This document shows, in pieces, positions 23,787 through 32,602 of a DNA stretch of 64,000 nucleotides (the stretch's first letter is position 1; each line of letters opens with the position of its first letter). The position numbers and the translations under genes are program-made. The notes under the pieces are model-generated. The model did no database searches. It was not told the DNA's origin and was given only the letters and a program-made list of their open reading frames with translations. This DNA comes from Methylibium sp. (GTDB lineage: Bacteria > Pseudomonadota > Gammaproteobacteria > Burkholderiales > Burkholderiaceae_C), in assembly GCA_013824165.1 (NCBI GenBank), contig PNNH01000079.1:62001-126000 (forward strand), read 5' to 3'.

Positions 23787-26141
23787 TTAAGTGCCCAGCT
23801 GCCAGCGCAGGGCTGTGTGAATCAGGCGCTGCGGCATGGTGTGGGCCTGCCAGGCCGTGTTGTTGGTCAGGTTGTCGACGCCCACGCTCCATTCCCACTC
23901 GGGCGCAAAGCGCCAGGCCAGCTTCACATCCAGTTGGTTGACGCGCGAGGTGCCGCCATAGGTGTCGGGGTTCACATCGACATTGGTGTCGCTGTTGTAC
24001 TGCCGGCCGCTGAAGCGCCAGGTGGCCGCCGCCGTCCATTGCGCGGAGGGCCGCCAGGCGGCCTGCACGGTGTAGCGCTGCAGGGGAATGCGCAGCCAGC
24101 GCTTGCCCACGGTCGCCGGGTTGGCGGCATTGGCCTTGATGCTGGCATCGGTGAAAGTGGCGCTGCCGTTCAGCGTCAGGGCCTTCAGCCCCGGCATCTG
24201 TATCTCGCCGGCCAGCTCCAGGCCCTGGCTGAGCACGCGGTCGATGTTGTTGACGCGGGTGACGCTGGGTGTGACGGTGGTGTCGGTCTGGCGCACGATG
24301 GTGTCGCTCACATCGTCGCGGAACAGGCTCACGCGCAAGCGCGCCTGCTGCCACTGGCCCTCGGCTGCCAGCTCCAGCGCGTCGCCGCGCTCGGGGCGCA
24401 GGTTCGGGTCGCTGGTGGTGATGCTGCTGCCGGTCTTGGTGCCGTTGTAGAGCTCGTCCACATTCGGGAAGCGCCAGCCGCGGCCGGCGCTGGCCTTCAG
24501 CAGCCAGGTGTCGGTGGCCGACCAGGCCAGCGCCAGCTTGGGGGAAGTGGCGCTGAGCTTGCGCGTCGGGTAGGCGGTCTGCGCCACCGGCGGGCCGGCG
24601 AAGTACTGGCTGCCGCCCCAGGTCTGGAAGCGCTCCTCGCGCACGCCGCCCGTCAGCAGCCAGTCGTCGGCCAGGCGGTAGGCGTCCTGCGCGTAGAGCG
24701 CCTCGACGCGGCTGCGACCCAGGTAGTTCTGGTTCAGCGTCTCGCTGCCGCCGCGCCAGTCGGCTGCGCTGGTGACGCTGTTGATCAGGCGGTATTCATT
24801 GCGGTGTGCGCCCAGCGTCAACGTGTGGCGGCCATCGCCCCAGTCACCGGCCTGCGGCTTGTAGACGGCCTGGGCTTCCAGCGTGGTCCAGCCGGTGCCG
24901 TCGCGCCGCGTCACGCTGCCGGCGCCGCCGGCCTCGGCCTGTGGGTCAGCCAGATTGGCCTGGCGGTTGACGTCGTCGACGATGCGGTATTGCGTGGCCA
25001 CGACAGAGGCGTTCCAGCCCTGGCTGTGCGTGGTCTTCCAGGTGGCGCCGAGCTGGCGGTGCAGCTCGTCGCGCGTGCTGGGCGCGAAGCTGCTGGCCGG
25101 CACACTGAAGGCATACGTGCCATCGGTGACGGTGCCGCTCCAGACCCGGTTGCCGTTGGCGTCGCGTAGCGCGGTGTCGTTGCGAACCGTGCTGTCGGCG
25201 CGCCACAGCGAGACGCGCGCTTCGATCTGCTGTGTGGCGCCCAGCGCGCTGCCCACGCGCAGATTCAGCGTGTCCTGGATGCTGTGGTCGATGGTGTTGG
25301 CGCCGAACAGGGCGCGCTCGCGGCCATTCGGGTCGCGGTCGTAGACGATGCCACTGACGCGCGTGGCGCTCGCGCCAGGCGTGGCGAAGGCGCCGCTGGT
25401 GCTGCCGCGCACTGCGTTGGCATAGCCCATCGGGTGGCCTTCGCTGTCCTGGTGCTGCAGGCCCAGCACCCACCAGATGCCGCTGCTCGCGCTGCGGCCG
25501 GCCAGGCGCACCGACGCCTGGGCGGCGCCAAAGGTTTCTTTCGTTGAGTATTCGGAGAAATCCTGCTGCGCATAGCGCAGGCTGGCCGAGGCCTCGAAGC
25601 CCTTGGGCTTGCGCTCGGTGAGCATCAGCGTGGTGCCGATGGAGTTGCCCGGCAGCTGCGCGGAGAAGGGGCCGTAGAAGGCGTCGATGCGCTCGATGGC
25701 CTCCATGTTCACCATATTCCAGCGCGGTGCGTCGAAGCGGCCCAGGAAGTTGCTGATCAGGTAGCCGTCCAGATAGACCAGGGCGCGGCCGGGCTGCAGC
25801 ACGCCGTGGCTGCGGCCGCCGACATTGGCATTGCGGTCGCCCAGATAGCGCTTGCGGATGGCGGTGCTGGGAAGCAGCGCGGCGGCGTCCTCGGCGTTGT
25901 AGAGGTTCTGCAGTTCCAGCGCCTTAGCGTCAGCGCTGGCGCTGGAGCCGGGCTGGCGCGCATCGATAGTGGCCGCGCTCTTGCCGGCCACCATCACTTG
26001 CTGCAACTGGTTTTCGGTGGCCACGCCTTGAGCCAGCGCCAGTGCGGGGGTGAACAGGGCCAGCGCGGCGAGCGCGCAGGGCGTCATCAGGCTGCGCGGC
26101 AGCAAGGTGCCGCGCGGCGAAGCAATGTTCTTCGTCGTCAT
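23787..26141 (-). CDS. TonB-dependent receptor (putative copper)
   Basis: 784-residue outer-membrane receptor. It has a signal peptide of about 38 residues, a plug domain (QQVMVAGKSAATIDARQ; NVGGRSHGVLQPGRALVYLDGY; ERIDAFYGPFSAQLPG) and a 22-strand-type barrel ending in the aromatic C-terminus TALRWQLGT. Energised by TonB/ExbBD. Given its neighbours (PCuAC, DUF2946, MbnPH), the likely cargo is copper or a copper complex; there is no direct proof of ligand, and no obvious Met/His-rich external loop was noted. Confidence 0.88.
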   Translation of the reverse strand: MTTKNIASPRGTLLPRSLMTPCALAALALFTPALALAQGVATENQLQQVMVAGKSAATIDARQPGSSASADAKALELQNLYNAEDAAALLPSTAIRKRYLGDRNANVGGRSHGVLQPGRALVYLDGYLISNFLGRFDAPRWNMVNMEAIERIDAFYGPFSAQLPGNSIGTTLMLTERKPKGFEASASLRYAQQDFSEYSTKETFGAAQASVRLAGRSASSGIWWVLGLQHQDSEGHPMGYANAVRGSTSGAFATPGASATRVSGIVYDRDPNGRERALFGANTIDHSIQDTLNLRVGSALGATQQIEARVSLWRADSTVRNDTALRDANGNRVWSGTVTDGTYAFSVPASSFAPSTRDELHRQLGATWKTTHSQGWNASVVATQYRIVDDVNRQANLADPQAEAGGAGSVTRRDGTGWTTLEAQAVYKPQAGDWGDGRHTLTLGAHRNEYRLINSVTSAADWRGGSETLNQNYLGRSRVEALYAQDAYRLADDWLLTGGVREERFQTWGGSQYFAGPPVAQTAYPTRKLSATSPKLALAWSATDTWLLKASAGRGWRFPNVDELYNGTKTGSSITTSDPNLRPERGDALELAAEGQWQQARLRVSLFRDDVSDTIVRQTDTTVTPSVTRVNNIDRVLSQGLELAGEIQMPGLKALTLNGSATFTDASIKANAANPATVGKRWLRIPLQRYTVQAAWRPSAQWTAAATWRFSGRQYNSDTNVDVNPDTYGGTSRVNQLDVKLAWRFAPEWEWSVGVDNLTNNTAWQAHTMPQRLIHTALRWQLGT

Positions 26142-26266
26142 GTCGAAAAGGGCGTGCAGCGGCGCGCAGGGGCAGGTGCCCGCGGCGGCGGCTGGAATCT
26201 GTCGGTGGATGGCGGCGGCGAGCGGGCGCTCAGTGCGCCTGCGCGTGGCCCTCGTGGCTCAGCGGC

Positions 26267-26773
26267 TTAATGCTTGCCGTGATGGCCGCTGCCTTGCATG
26301 GGCGCCATGCCCAGTGCGCGTGCCGGCGCCTTGATCTCGACGGTCTGGCGCTTTTTGTCAGCGCCTTCGAAGACCAGCGTCAGCGGCACGTCCTGGCCGG
26401 CAGCGATGGGCGCCTTCAGGTCCATCAGCATCACGTGATAGCCACCCGGCTTCAGCTCGACGCTGCGGCCGGCCGGCAGGTCCAGACCGGGCATGGCACG
26501 CATGCGCATGGTCGAGCCGTCCATCACCATTTCGTGGATCTCCACCACGCCGGCCACCGGCGATCGGGCCTCGACCAAGCGGGCATTGCTGGCCGACTGC
26601 AGCTGCATGAAGGCGCCGGTGGCCTTCTGCTGCGTCACGGTGGCGCGCACCCAGGCGTCCTTCACCGTCACCTGCGCCAGCGCGGGGCCGGCGATGACGA
26701 GAGCCAGCAGGGCGGCTTGGGCGGGGGCGCGCAGCAGGCGGCTGCAGAAGAGGCTGGAGGTGGTCTTGCTCAT
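26267..26773 (-). CDS. PCu(A)C copper chaperone (first copy)
   Basis: 168-residue periplasmic copper chaperone. Signal peptide ends GPALA. The motif H-X10-M-X21-H-X-M is exact: H80, M91, H113 and M115 (VEIHEMVMDG, RMRAM, KPGGYHVMLMDL). It binds Cu(I) with high affinity and transfers it, in characterised cases, to the CuA site of cytochrome oxidase. C-terminal GSGHHGKH adds possible ligands. Lies 125 bp upstream of the TonB receptor on the same strand. Confidence 0.93.
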   Translation of the reverse strand: MSKTTSSLFCSRLLRAPAQAALLALVIAGPALAQVTVKDAWVRATVTQQKATGAFMQLQSASNARLVEARSPVAGVVEIHEMVMDGSTMRMRAMPGLDLPAGRSVELKPGGYHVMLMDLKAPIAAGQDVPLTLVFEGADKKRQTVEIKAPARALGMAPMQGSGHHGKH

Positions 26774-26890
26774 GGCGGATGAATCCTTCTTGTCGCTCGA
26801 TCTCGGGCTTGGGCAGCTGGGTTCAGCCGGCGGCGTGATGAGATCGCTGATGTCTTTGGCGGCGCGCGCCGGTCAGGCGCAGCGCGAGTG

Positions 26891-27295
26891 TCAGAACAGC
26901 AGGGCAGCGACAGGAGGCCCGCGCGGATGGGCCACCGTCCAGTTGTGCTGCTGGCCTGGCCCAACGAGGAACAGCGCAGGCAGCAACTCGGCGGCCGGGG
27001 CTGGCAGGGCGAGGCCGAGATCGGCGGGCGGCAGGCCCAACGTGGGCGTGTGCAGCGAGCAATAGGGGCAGTGCTCGAACAGATGAGCGCTGTCCGGGGC
27101 CGCCGGCTCACCGCTCAGCGCCGCAGGCTGGAAGCCGCTGGACGTGCAGATCTCGGCCCAGGCCGCGTTGTTCGCGCCATTGCCGCCCAGCGCCATTGAA
27201 ACCGATGGCGCAAGCGCGCCCATCAGCACGGCCATGATGGCCAGCCAGAGCGAGAGTTGACGCGTGACGGTCGCTTGCATGCGCATGGGGACCAT
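26891..27295 (-). CDS. DUF2946 family protein (second copy)
   Basis: 134 residues (a start at the ATG for residue 4 or 6 is equally possible). Membrane anchor/signal at about 14-34, then AEICTSSGFQP, FEHCPYCSLHTPTLG and a C-terminal AHPRGPPV, the same spaced Cys and PRGPP pattern as the copy at 21593. First gene of the copper locus and only 30 bp after the FNT channel gene; TAGAAT on the minus strand just upstream of the start is a possible -10 box. Confidence 0.85.
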   Translation of the reverse strand: MVPMRMQATVTRQLSLWLAIMAVLMGALAPSVSMALGGNGANNAAWAEICTSSGFQPAALSGEPAAPDSAHLFEHCPYCSLHTPTLGLPPADLGLALPAPAAELLPALFLVGPGQQHNWTVAHPRGPPVAALLF

Positions 27296-27325
27296 TCTAT
27301 GTGCACCGCGCGATCACGCCAGCCT

Positions 27326-28129
27326 TCAGTCCGGCGCCTTGCCCGCCGGCCGTAGATAGATCAGCCAGTAGACCAGCGCCACCAGCACGCTGCCGCCGAC
27401 GATATTGCCGGCGATGACCGGTGCCAGATTGGCCAGCATGTCGCCGATGCTCAGCGGCGCGCCCAGCAGCATGGCCAGCGGGAAGAAGTACATATTGGCG
27501 ATCGAATGCTCGAAGCCGGCGGCCACAAAGGCGGTGATCGGAAACACGATGGCCAGCACCTTGTCGGTGACGCTGCGGCCGGCCAGCGTCATCCACACTG
27601 CCATGCAGACCAGCACATTGCACAGCACGCCGCGAAAGAAGGCTTCGGTGAGGCTCAGCTGGGCCTTGACGCTTGCGATGCGGATCACGGTCTCACCCAC
27701 GCGGCCGCCATTCAGCGCACCATGGCCCGACAGCCAGACCAGCAGCGCCAGTCCGGCGGCCCCGGCGAAATTGGCCAGGCAGACCAGGGCCCAGTTGCGC
27801 AGCAGCTCGGCCGTGCTGACGCGGCCGCTGGCCCAGGCCATCGCGATCAGGTTGTTGCCGGTGAACAGCTCGGCGCCGGCGATGCTGACCAGCACCAGCC
27901 CCAGCGAGAACACCAGGCCGCCCAGGAGCCGCGAGATCGCGAAGGACAGCGTCGCATCGCTGGCCACCAGCGTGAACATCAGCGCGCCCAGGCCGATGAA
28001 GGCACCGGCCAGCAGGCCCAGCAGCGTGACGGTCAGCAGCGGCAGCCGCGCTTTGCCGACGCCCACCTCGCTGACGCGCGCGGCGATCTCCTTGGGCGCA
28101 TAGGCATCCGATCCGAACAGCTCAGCCAT
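27326..28129 (-). CDS. Formate/nitrite transporter (FNT) family channel
   Basis: 267-residue inner-membrane protein with about six spans, typical of FocA/NirC. Landmarks: FIGLGALMFTLVASD, AGAELFTGNNLIAMAWASG, VLCNVLVCMAVWMTLAGRS and FEHSIANMYFFPLAML, which form the pore constrictions and the central His (FEHS). It conducts formate, nitrite, hydrosulfide or other small monovalent anions as a pentamer. No formate or nitrite enzyme genes are nearby, so substrate is open. It starts 12 bp after the ABC transporter gene. Confidence 0.92.
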   Translation of the reverse strand: MAELFGSDAYAPKEIAARVSEVGVGKARLPLLTVTLLGLLAGAFIGLGALMFTLVASDATLSFAISRLLGGLVFSLGLVLVSIAGAELFTGNNLIAMAWASGRVSTAELLRNWALVCLANFAGAAGLALLVWLSGHGALNGGRVGETVIRIASVKAQLSLTEAFFRGVLCNVLVCMAVWMTLAGRSVTDKVLAIVFPITAFVAAGFEHSIANMYFFPLAMLLGAPLSIGDMLANLAPVIAGNIVGGSVLVALVYWLIYLRPAGKAPD

Positions 28130-28141
28130 GGGCCAGCTCCC

Positions 28142-29884
28142 TCAAGTCCAGTGATAGTCGGCCGCCGCGTGCAGGCTCCAGCTGCCGTCGCCGGGAAGCT
28201 CCAGAACCTGGCGGTGGTATTGCAGCAGGCTCTGGTGGTGGGTCACGCTGATGGGCGTGATCGAGAACTCGGCCAGCTGGCTGTACAGCCGCGTCTCGTT
28301 GGCCGCATCCAGCGCGCTGCTGGCTTCGTCCAGCAGCAGGTAGCGCGGCTTGGCCAGCAGCGCGCGCGCAAAGGCCAGGCGCTGCTGCTCGCCCACCGAC
28401 AGCAGCTTGGCCCAGTCCAGCTCGCGGTGCATGCCGCCGAAGCGCTGCGCCAGATCGGGCAGGTTGACGCGCTCCAGCCATTCCTGCAGCTCCGCATCCG
28501 AGATGTGGCGATCGCAATGCGGGTAGAGCAGCTGCGAGCGCAGATCGCCCGGCGGCAGATAGGGCTGCTGCGGCAGGAACAGCATGTCCGGCCCGGCCGG
28601 CCGCAAGACCTGACCCTCGCCGCTGGTCCACAGGCCGGCGATGGCGCGCAGCAGCGAGCTCTTGCCTGCGCCGCTGGGGCCTGAGATCACCAGGCCTTGG
28701 CCGGGCTCGATGCTGAGCGTCAGATCGCGCACCAGCAGATGCTCGTACTGCGGCGTGTAGACAGTCAGCGCGCGCAGGCCCAGCTGCATATCGGGCTGCA
28801 CATCGATCTGCGATTTGCCAGCGGTGCTGCCGTCCAGCACCGCCCCCTGCGCGTCCAGCGTGTTGGCGAAGGCGTGCAAACGGTTCACGCCGGCCGAGAA
28901 GCGGCTCAGGCTCTCGAAGTGCTCGACGATCACCGTCAGCGCGCTGAGGATGGCGGCAAAGGCGCCAGCTGCCTGTACCGCGCGGCCCACCTCCAGCTCG
29001 CCCGACAGCACATCGCCCGCGATGATGATGCTGGGCAGCACGATGGTCAGAAAGCTGTGCGCGTACTGGAACAGGTTGAGCTTGAACTGCCAGCGTAGCA
29101 CCTGCTGGTAGTTGGCATAGAGCGCGCCGAAGATGCGCTTGAGCGTGCTCATCTCGCGCGCCTCGCCGTCGTGCAGCGCGATCGGCTCGGCATGCTCGCG
29201 CACGCGCACCAGGTTGAAACGGAAATCGGCCTCGCGCTGCAGCTGCTTGAAGTTCAGCGCGATCAACCTCTTGCCGAAAGCCCAGCCGGTGAACAGCGTG
29301 GCCAGCAGCGCATAGCCGATCAGAAAATAGACCAGGGTGCGCGAGATCGTCCACAGCACGCTGGCGAAGGCCACCATCTGCAGCAGCGCACCCAGCACCA
29401 CCATCGAGAAGTACAGCGATTGGCCGGTGAAGCTGTTGATGTCTTCGGCGATGCGCTGGTCGGGGTTGTCGATCGCATCCGGCGTGTTGAGCCGGTAATA
29501 GGCGCGCTGCGTGAAATAGCGCTGCAGAAAGTGATCGGTCAGCCAGCGCCGCCAGCGCAGGCTGAGCGTGTCGCGCACGTAGTAGTAGAGCGCGTAGATC
29601 GGAACGCCGGCCGCCAGGATCAGCGTGTAGCGTTGGATCGAGGCCCAGAAACGCTCGGCGTCGCGCGCTGCCAGCGCCGATGTGAATTCGCCGTTCTCGT
29701 GGTTGAACAGCAGGTTGAAGCCGGTCTGGCCCAGCAGCAGCACGATCAACAGGGCCAGCAGGCCCAGCGCGCGCCAGCGCTCATCCGAGGCGCGCCAGTA
29801 GGGCGCGGCGATGGTGGTGAAGCGGCGCCACAGGCCGGTGTTGAAGCCGGGCGCGATGCCATTGGTTTCGATCGCGCTGCTCAT
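28142..29884 (-). CDS. YddA/SbmA-type ABC transporter (fused permease-ATPase)
   Basis: 580-residue half-transporter: membrane domain with about six spans (1-330; LTDHFLQRYFTQRAYYRLN, DNPDQRIAEDINSFT) and C-terminal ATPase with Walker A SGPSGAGKSS, signature LSVGEQQRLAFARALL and Walker B YLLLDEASSALD. The DNPDQRIAED segment is the hallmark of the ABC_membrane_2/YddA group, related to bacterial BacA-like vitamin B12 and peptide transporters. Start at 29884 overlaps the upstream stop (TGATG). Substrate unknown. Confidence 0.88.
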   Translation of the reverse strand: MSSAIETNGIAPGFNTGLWRRFTTIAAPYWRASDERWRALGLLALLIVLLLGQTGFNLLFNHENGEFTSALAARDAERFWASIQRYTLILAAGVPIYALYYYVRDTLSLRWRRWLTDHFLQRYFTQRAYYRLNTPDAIDNPDQRIAEDINSFTGQSLYFSMVVLGALLQMVAFASVLWTISRTLVYFLIGYALLATLFTGWAFGKRLIALNFKQLQREADFRFNLVRVREHAEPIALHDGEAREMSTLKRIFGALYANYQQVLRWQFKLNLFQYAHSFLTIVLPSIIIAGDVLSGELEVGRAVQAAGAFAAILSALTVIVEHFESLSRFSAGVNRLHAFANTLDAQGAVLDGSTAGKSQIDVQPDMQLGLRALTVYTPQYEHLLVRDLTLSIEPGQGLVISGPSGAGKSSLLRAIAGLWTSGEGQVLRPAGPDMLFLPQQPYLPPGDLRSQLLYPHCDRHISDAELQEWLERVNLPDLAQRFGGMHRELDWAKLLSVGEQQRLAFARALLAKPRYLLLDEASSALDAANETRLYSQLAEFSITPISVTHHQSLLQYHRQVLELPGDGSWSLHAAADYHWT

Positions 29885-30444
29885 CAGAAGGCCAGGTTGT
29901 GCGGCGTCAGCATGGTGCGCTTGATGTTCACCGAGATCACTGCCACCACCTCGTCGGGCTTGGCCGGGCGCAGCAGCTGCTCCGACTCGACCGTCACCTT
30001 GCTGACCAGCGCATCGTCCTCCAGCAGGCAGAAAAGCGGCCGCGGGTCGGGCTGATCGGGCAGGGTCTGCCGGCCTTCGTTCGAGCCATGCGGCACCCGC
30101 AGACCGTCGAGCAGGGTTTTCAGGCGGTTGTCGATGTCGCCGCCATCGGTGATCAGTGCGCCGCGCGGCTGCTGGCGGAACAGCAGCACAGACAGCTCGA
30201 CATACAGGTCCAGGCGTTGCGTCACCAGCGGCGCGAACAGCAAGCCGCCTTTTTCGACGATCACCGAGGTCTGGCCCGGCCGCGCTGGATAGGCCAGCAG
30301 ATGGCCCGAGGCTTCGTGCAGCGGCCGCCGCACCTGCCACAGCCGCTCCAGCTGCGGATGCAGCGCGCGGCGGATTTCCCATTTATGTGGCGACTTGGCG
30401 CCCTGGCCGTGCAAGGGGCCTTCGTAGATCAGGCGAAATTCCAT
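29884..30444 (-). CDS. RusA-like (Holliday-junction resolvase fold) protein
   Basis: 186-residue cytoplasmic protein. It carries the RusA active-site pattern D-x-D-N-x-x-K (D103, D105, N106, K109 in GGDIDNRLKTLLDGL), followed about 35 residues later by LEDDALVSKV (D143/D144), equivalent to RusA D70, D72, K76 and D91. RusA cleaves four-way DNA junctions and is usually prophage-encoded; here the gene is translationally coupled to an ABC transporter with no phage genes around. N-terminal half (MEFRLIYEGPLHGQGAKSPH) is longer than in E. coli RusA (120 aa). Possibly repurposed, or a chromosomal junction nuclease; activity not demonstrated. Confidence 0.6.
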   Translation of the reverse strand: MEFRLIYEGPLHGQGAKSPHKWEIRRALHPQLERLWQVRRPLHEASGHLLAYPARPGQTSVIVEKGGLLFAPLVTQRLDLYVELSVLLFRQQPRGALITDGGDIDNRLKTLLDGLRVPHGSNEGRQTLPDQPDPRPLFCLLEDDALVSKVTVESEQLLRPAKPDEVVAVISVNIKRTMLTPHNLAF

Positions 30445-30602
30445 GGGCCTGATGGTGCCATGCCCGCGCGGCCAGGCCAAACAGCGCGCCTGCCTGTCGC
30501 TGCTGGCGGGTGTGCGCGGCTGGGCGATTGCCGCCCCGCGCAGGGTGCTGCACACGCTCGAACCGAAGCGCCGCGCCGGCGCTGGGTTAAGGTCGGTTTG
30601 TG

Positions 30603-31529
30603 ATGACGCCCGAACTCTCCTGCCGCCTCGCGCCGGCACGCCGCCGCCTGGTACTGGGTGCTGCTGCTGCGCTTGCATGCCCCGCTCCTTGGGTCCATGC
30701 CCAGCCGCGCAAGCCCCTGCGCGTCGTCTACCCGGCGCCGTTGTCGGCGCTGGACACGCGCTCGGATGATCTGGTGGCGCTGCTGCGCGCGGCGCTGGAG
30801 CGCAGCGAACCCAGCCATGGGCCATTCGAGCTGCTGCCGTCGGCGCCAGTGGAAACGCTGGCGCGCCAGATAGCGCTGCTCGAGCGCGGCGAGCTGCTGT
30901 CGGTGGTCTGGGCCTCGCCGACGGCGCTGCTGGAGCGGCAACTGCGCCCGGTGCGCGTGCCGACGCGGCGCGGCCTGCTGGGCTTTCGCGTGGCGCTGAT
31001 CCATGAGCGCAGCCAGGCGGCCCTGCGCCGCGTGCGCGACGCTGACGGGCTGCGCCGCTTCGTACTCGGCCAGGGCAGCTCCTGGCCCGAGGTGGAGATG
31101 TACCGCTCCCAGGGCTTCCAGGTCGAGACCGGCAACTACGAGGCGCTGTTCCGCATGCTGCTGCTGGGTCGCTTCGAGCTGTTCCCGCGTGGCGTCAATG
31201 AGGTCTTTGCCGAACATGCGGCGCGTGCGGCACAGCAGCCCGACTTGCGCGTCGAGGACAGTCTGCTTATCCACTATCCGCTGCCCTATTACTTCTATTG
31301 CCAGCGCGACGACACGGCCTTGGCGACGCGCCTGGAGCAGGGCATGCGGGCGATGGTTCGCGATGGCAGCTACGAGGCGCACTTCTGGCGTTTCCACGGC
31401 GAGTCCATCCGCCAGGCTCGCCTGCAGGAGCGGCGCCTGATCCGGCTGCGCAATCCGCAGCTGGAGCGCCATCACCTGTCGGACGACGCGGCGCTGTGGC
31501 TCGACCCGGCCACGCTGACGCGGCGCTGA
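30603..31529 (+). CDS. Exported amino-acid-ABC-like solute-binding protein
   Basis: 308-residue exported protein. The N-terminus contains ARRRLVLGAAAALA, ending WVHA, a Tat-like or Sec signal. The rest has the fold of type-II periplasmic receptors (LRVVYPAPLSALDTRSDD; QGSSWPEVEMYRSQGFQVETG; RGVNEVFAEHA) and is related to the extracellular solute-binding family 3 domain. No permease or ATPase gene is adjacent, so it may act as an orphan receptor or the sensory part of another system. ATG at 30603; a GTG just before is possible. Confidence 0.7.
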   Translation: MTPELSCRLAPARRRLVLGAAAALACPAPWVHAQPRKPLRVVYPAPLSALDTRSDDLVALLRAALERSEPSHGPFELLPSAPVETLARQIALLERGELLSVVWASPTALLERQLRPVRVPTRRGLLGFRVALIHERSQAALRRVRDADGLRRFVLGQGSSWPEVEMYRSQGFQVETGNYEALFRMLLLGRFELFPRGVNEVFAEHAARAAQQPDLRVEDSLLIHYPLPYYFYCQRDDTALATRLEQGMRAMVRDGSYEAHFWRFHGESIRQARLQERRLIRLRNPQLERHHLSDDAALWLDPATLTRR

Positions 31530-31546
31530 TCTCGCGCTGAGCCGCC

Positions 31547-32179
31547 TCAGGGCCAGTGCCGCGCGAGTACCGGCGCGACACGCGGGTGGGACTCGATGCG
31601 CTTGAGCAGGGCGAGGAATTCCGGCCGCGCCCGCGCCAGATGCTGGCGTGTACCCGACCATTTGCTGACCACCGCGGCCAGGAGGTCCAGCGCGCCGGGC
31701 GCGGCGCCGGCGAGGAAGGGCTGCGGCGCCGGCAGCGTGTCTGCAAACACATCCCAGTGCGCGTGCAGACGCTGGCGCGCCGCCTGGCGGACCTTGTCGC
31801 GCGCGGGCCGGGTGCTGGCCGTGGTCCAGCGCTCGGGGAAATCGCCGATGCTGATGGCCGCATAGCAGTTGGCCGCGATGAATACCAGGCCGCGCAGGTG
31901 TTGGGCCCGTTCGGCAGGATCGGCCGGCAGCAGGCCGCAGCCTGGGTGGCGCAAGCCCAGCTCGATCAGCATCGCGGCGCTCTCGGTCATCACCTGCCCG
32001 TCGGGCAGGACCAGCGTGGGAATCTGGCCCAGTGGATTGACGCGCGCCAGCTCGGCCTGGGCCGAATCGGACTCCCAGCTGGAAGCGCGCACCAGGTGAT
32101 AGCGCTGCCCGGCGATCTCCAGCGCGGCTTCGATGGCGGCGGAGCCGGAGCCCCTGCTGCCGTACAAGGTGTAGTTCAT
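31547..32179 (-). CDS. Glutathione S-transferase family protein
   Basis: 210 residues with an N-terminal thioredoxin-like domain (MNYTLYGSRGSGSAAIEAAL, LGQIPTLVLPDGQVMTESAAM with the cis-Pro and E-S glutathione contacts) and a helical C-terminal domain. It would conjugate or bind glutathione in the cytoplasm. Monocistronic; no substrate clue. Confidence 0.88.
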   Translation of the reverse strand: MNYTLYGSRGSGSAAIEAALEIAGQRYHLVRASSWESDSAQAELARVNPLGQIPTLVLPDGQVMTESAAMLIELGLRHPGCGLLPADPAERAQHLRGLVFIAANCYAAISIGDFPERWTTASTRPARDKVRQAARQRLHAHWDVFADTLPAPQPFLAGAAPGALDLLAAVVSKWSGTRQHLARARPEFLALLKRIESHPRVAPVLARHWP

Positions 32180-32218
32180 GCGGGCCTTCTTACTTCTTGG
32201 CTTGCCGGCCGCAGCTGC

Positions 32219-32548
32219 TCAGGCGCGCAGCGAGATCGTCAGCAGCAGCGAAGCGTCGCTGAGCGCGTGCAGACCATGGGCCACGCCGCCCTCCAGATAG
32301 AGCAACTGACCCGATTCAAGCCGGGTCCTTGTGTCGCCAACGTCCACCGCCACTGCACCCTCTAAGCACAGCAGCGTGATGTCGCCTCTGACAGCGTGTG
32401 GCGCCAACGCCTTGCCCTGTGGCAGCACGATGCGAACCAGCTCGATGTCCTGCGACTTCACCAGCGCACTGGTCCGCGCGCCAGCCAGTGCAGCGCCCAG
32501 GGGTTCCAGGCTGATGACCTGACCTGAACTGAGGTGGGGAATGGCCAT
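32219..32548 (-). CDS. Small cupin-domain protein
   Basis: 109-residue single cupin barrel: PQGKALAPHAVRGDITLLCLEGAVAV, then LESGQLLYLEGGVAHGLHAL. Of the usual metal-binding His triad only some positions are kept (H in APHA and AHGLH), so metal binding is uncertain. Stand-alone, 39 bp upstream of the GST start on the same strand. Confidence 0.8.
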   Translation of the reverse strand: MAIPHLSSGQVISLEPLGAALAGARTSALVKSQDIELVRIVLPQGKALAPHAVRGDITLLCLEGAVAVDVGDTRTRLESGQLLYLEGGVAHGLHALSDASLLLTISLRA

Positions 32549-32602
32549 GAGGGCTCCTTGTGCACGTGCGGCCTTGAGTCTTGATTGTGCGCGTCGCCCG
32601 GT

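Noticed and set aside
23776-24354. N-terminal extension of the propeller gene
   Set aside because: The extra 193 codons are a frame-shifted shadow of the TonB receptor; AAGGAG before ATG 23775 fixes the start.
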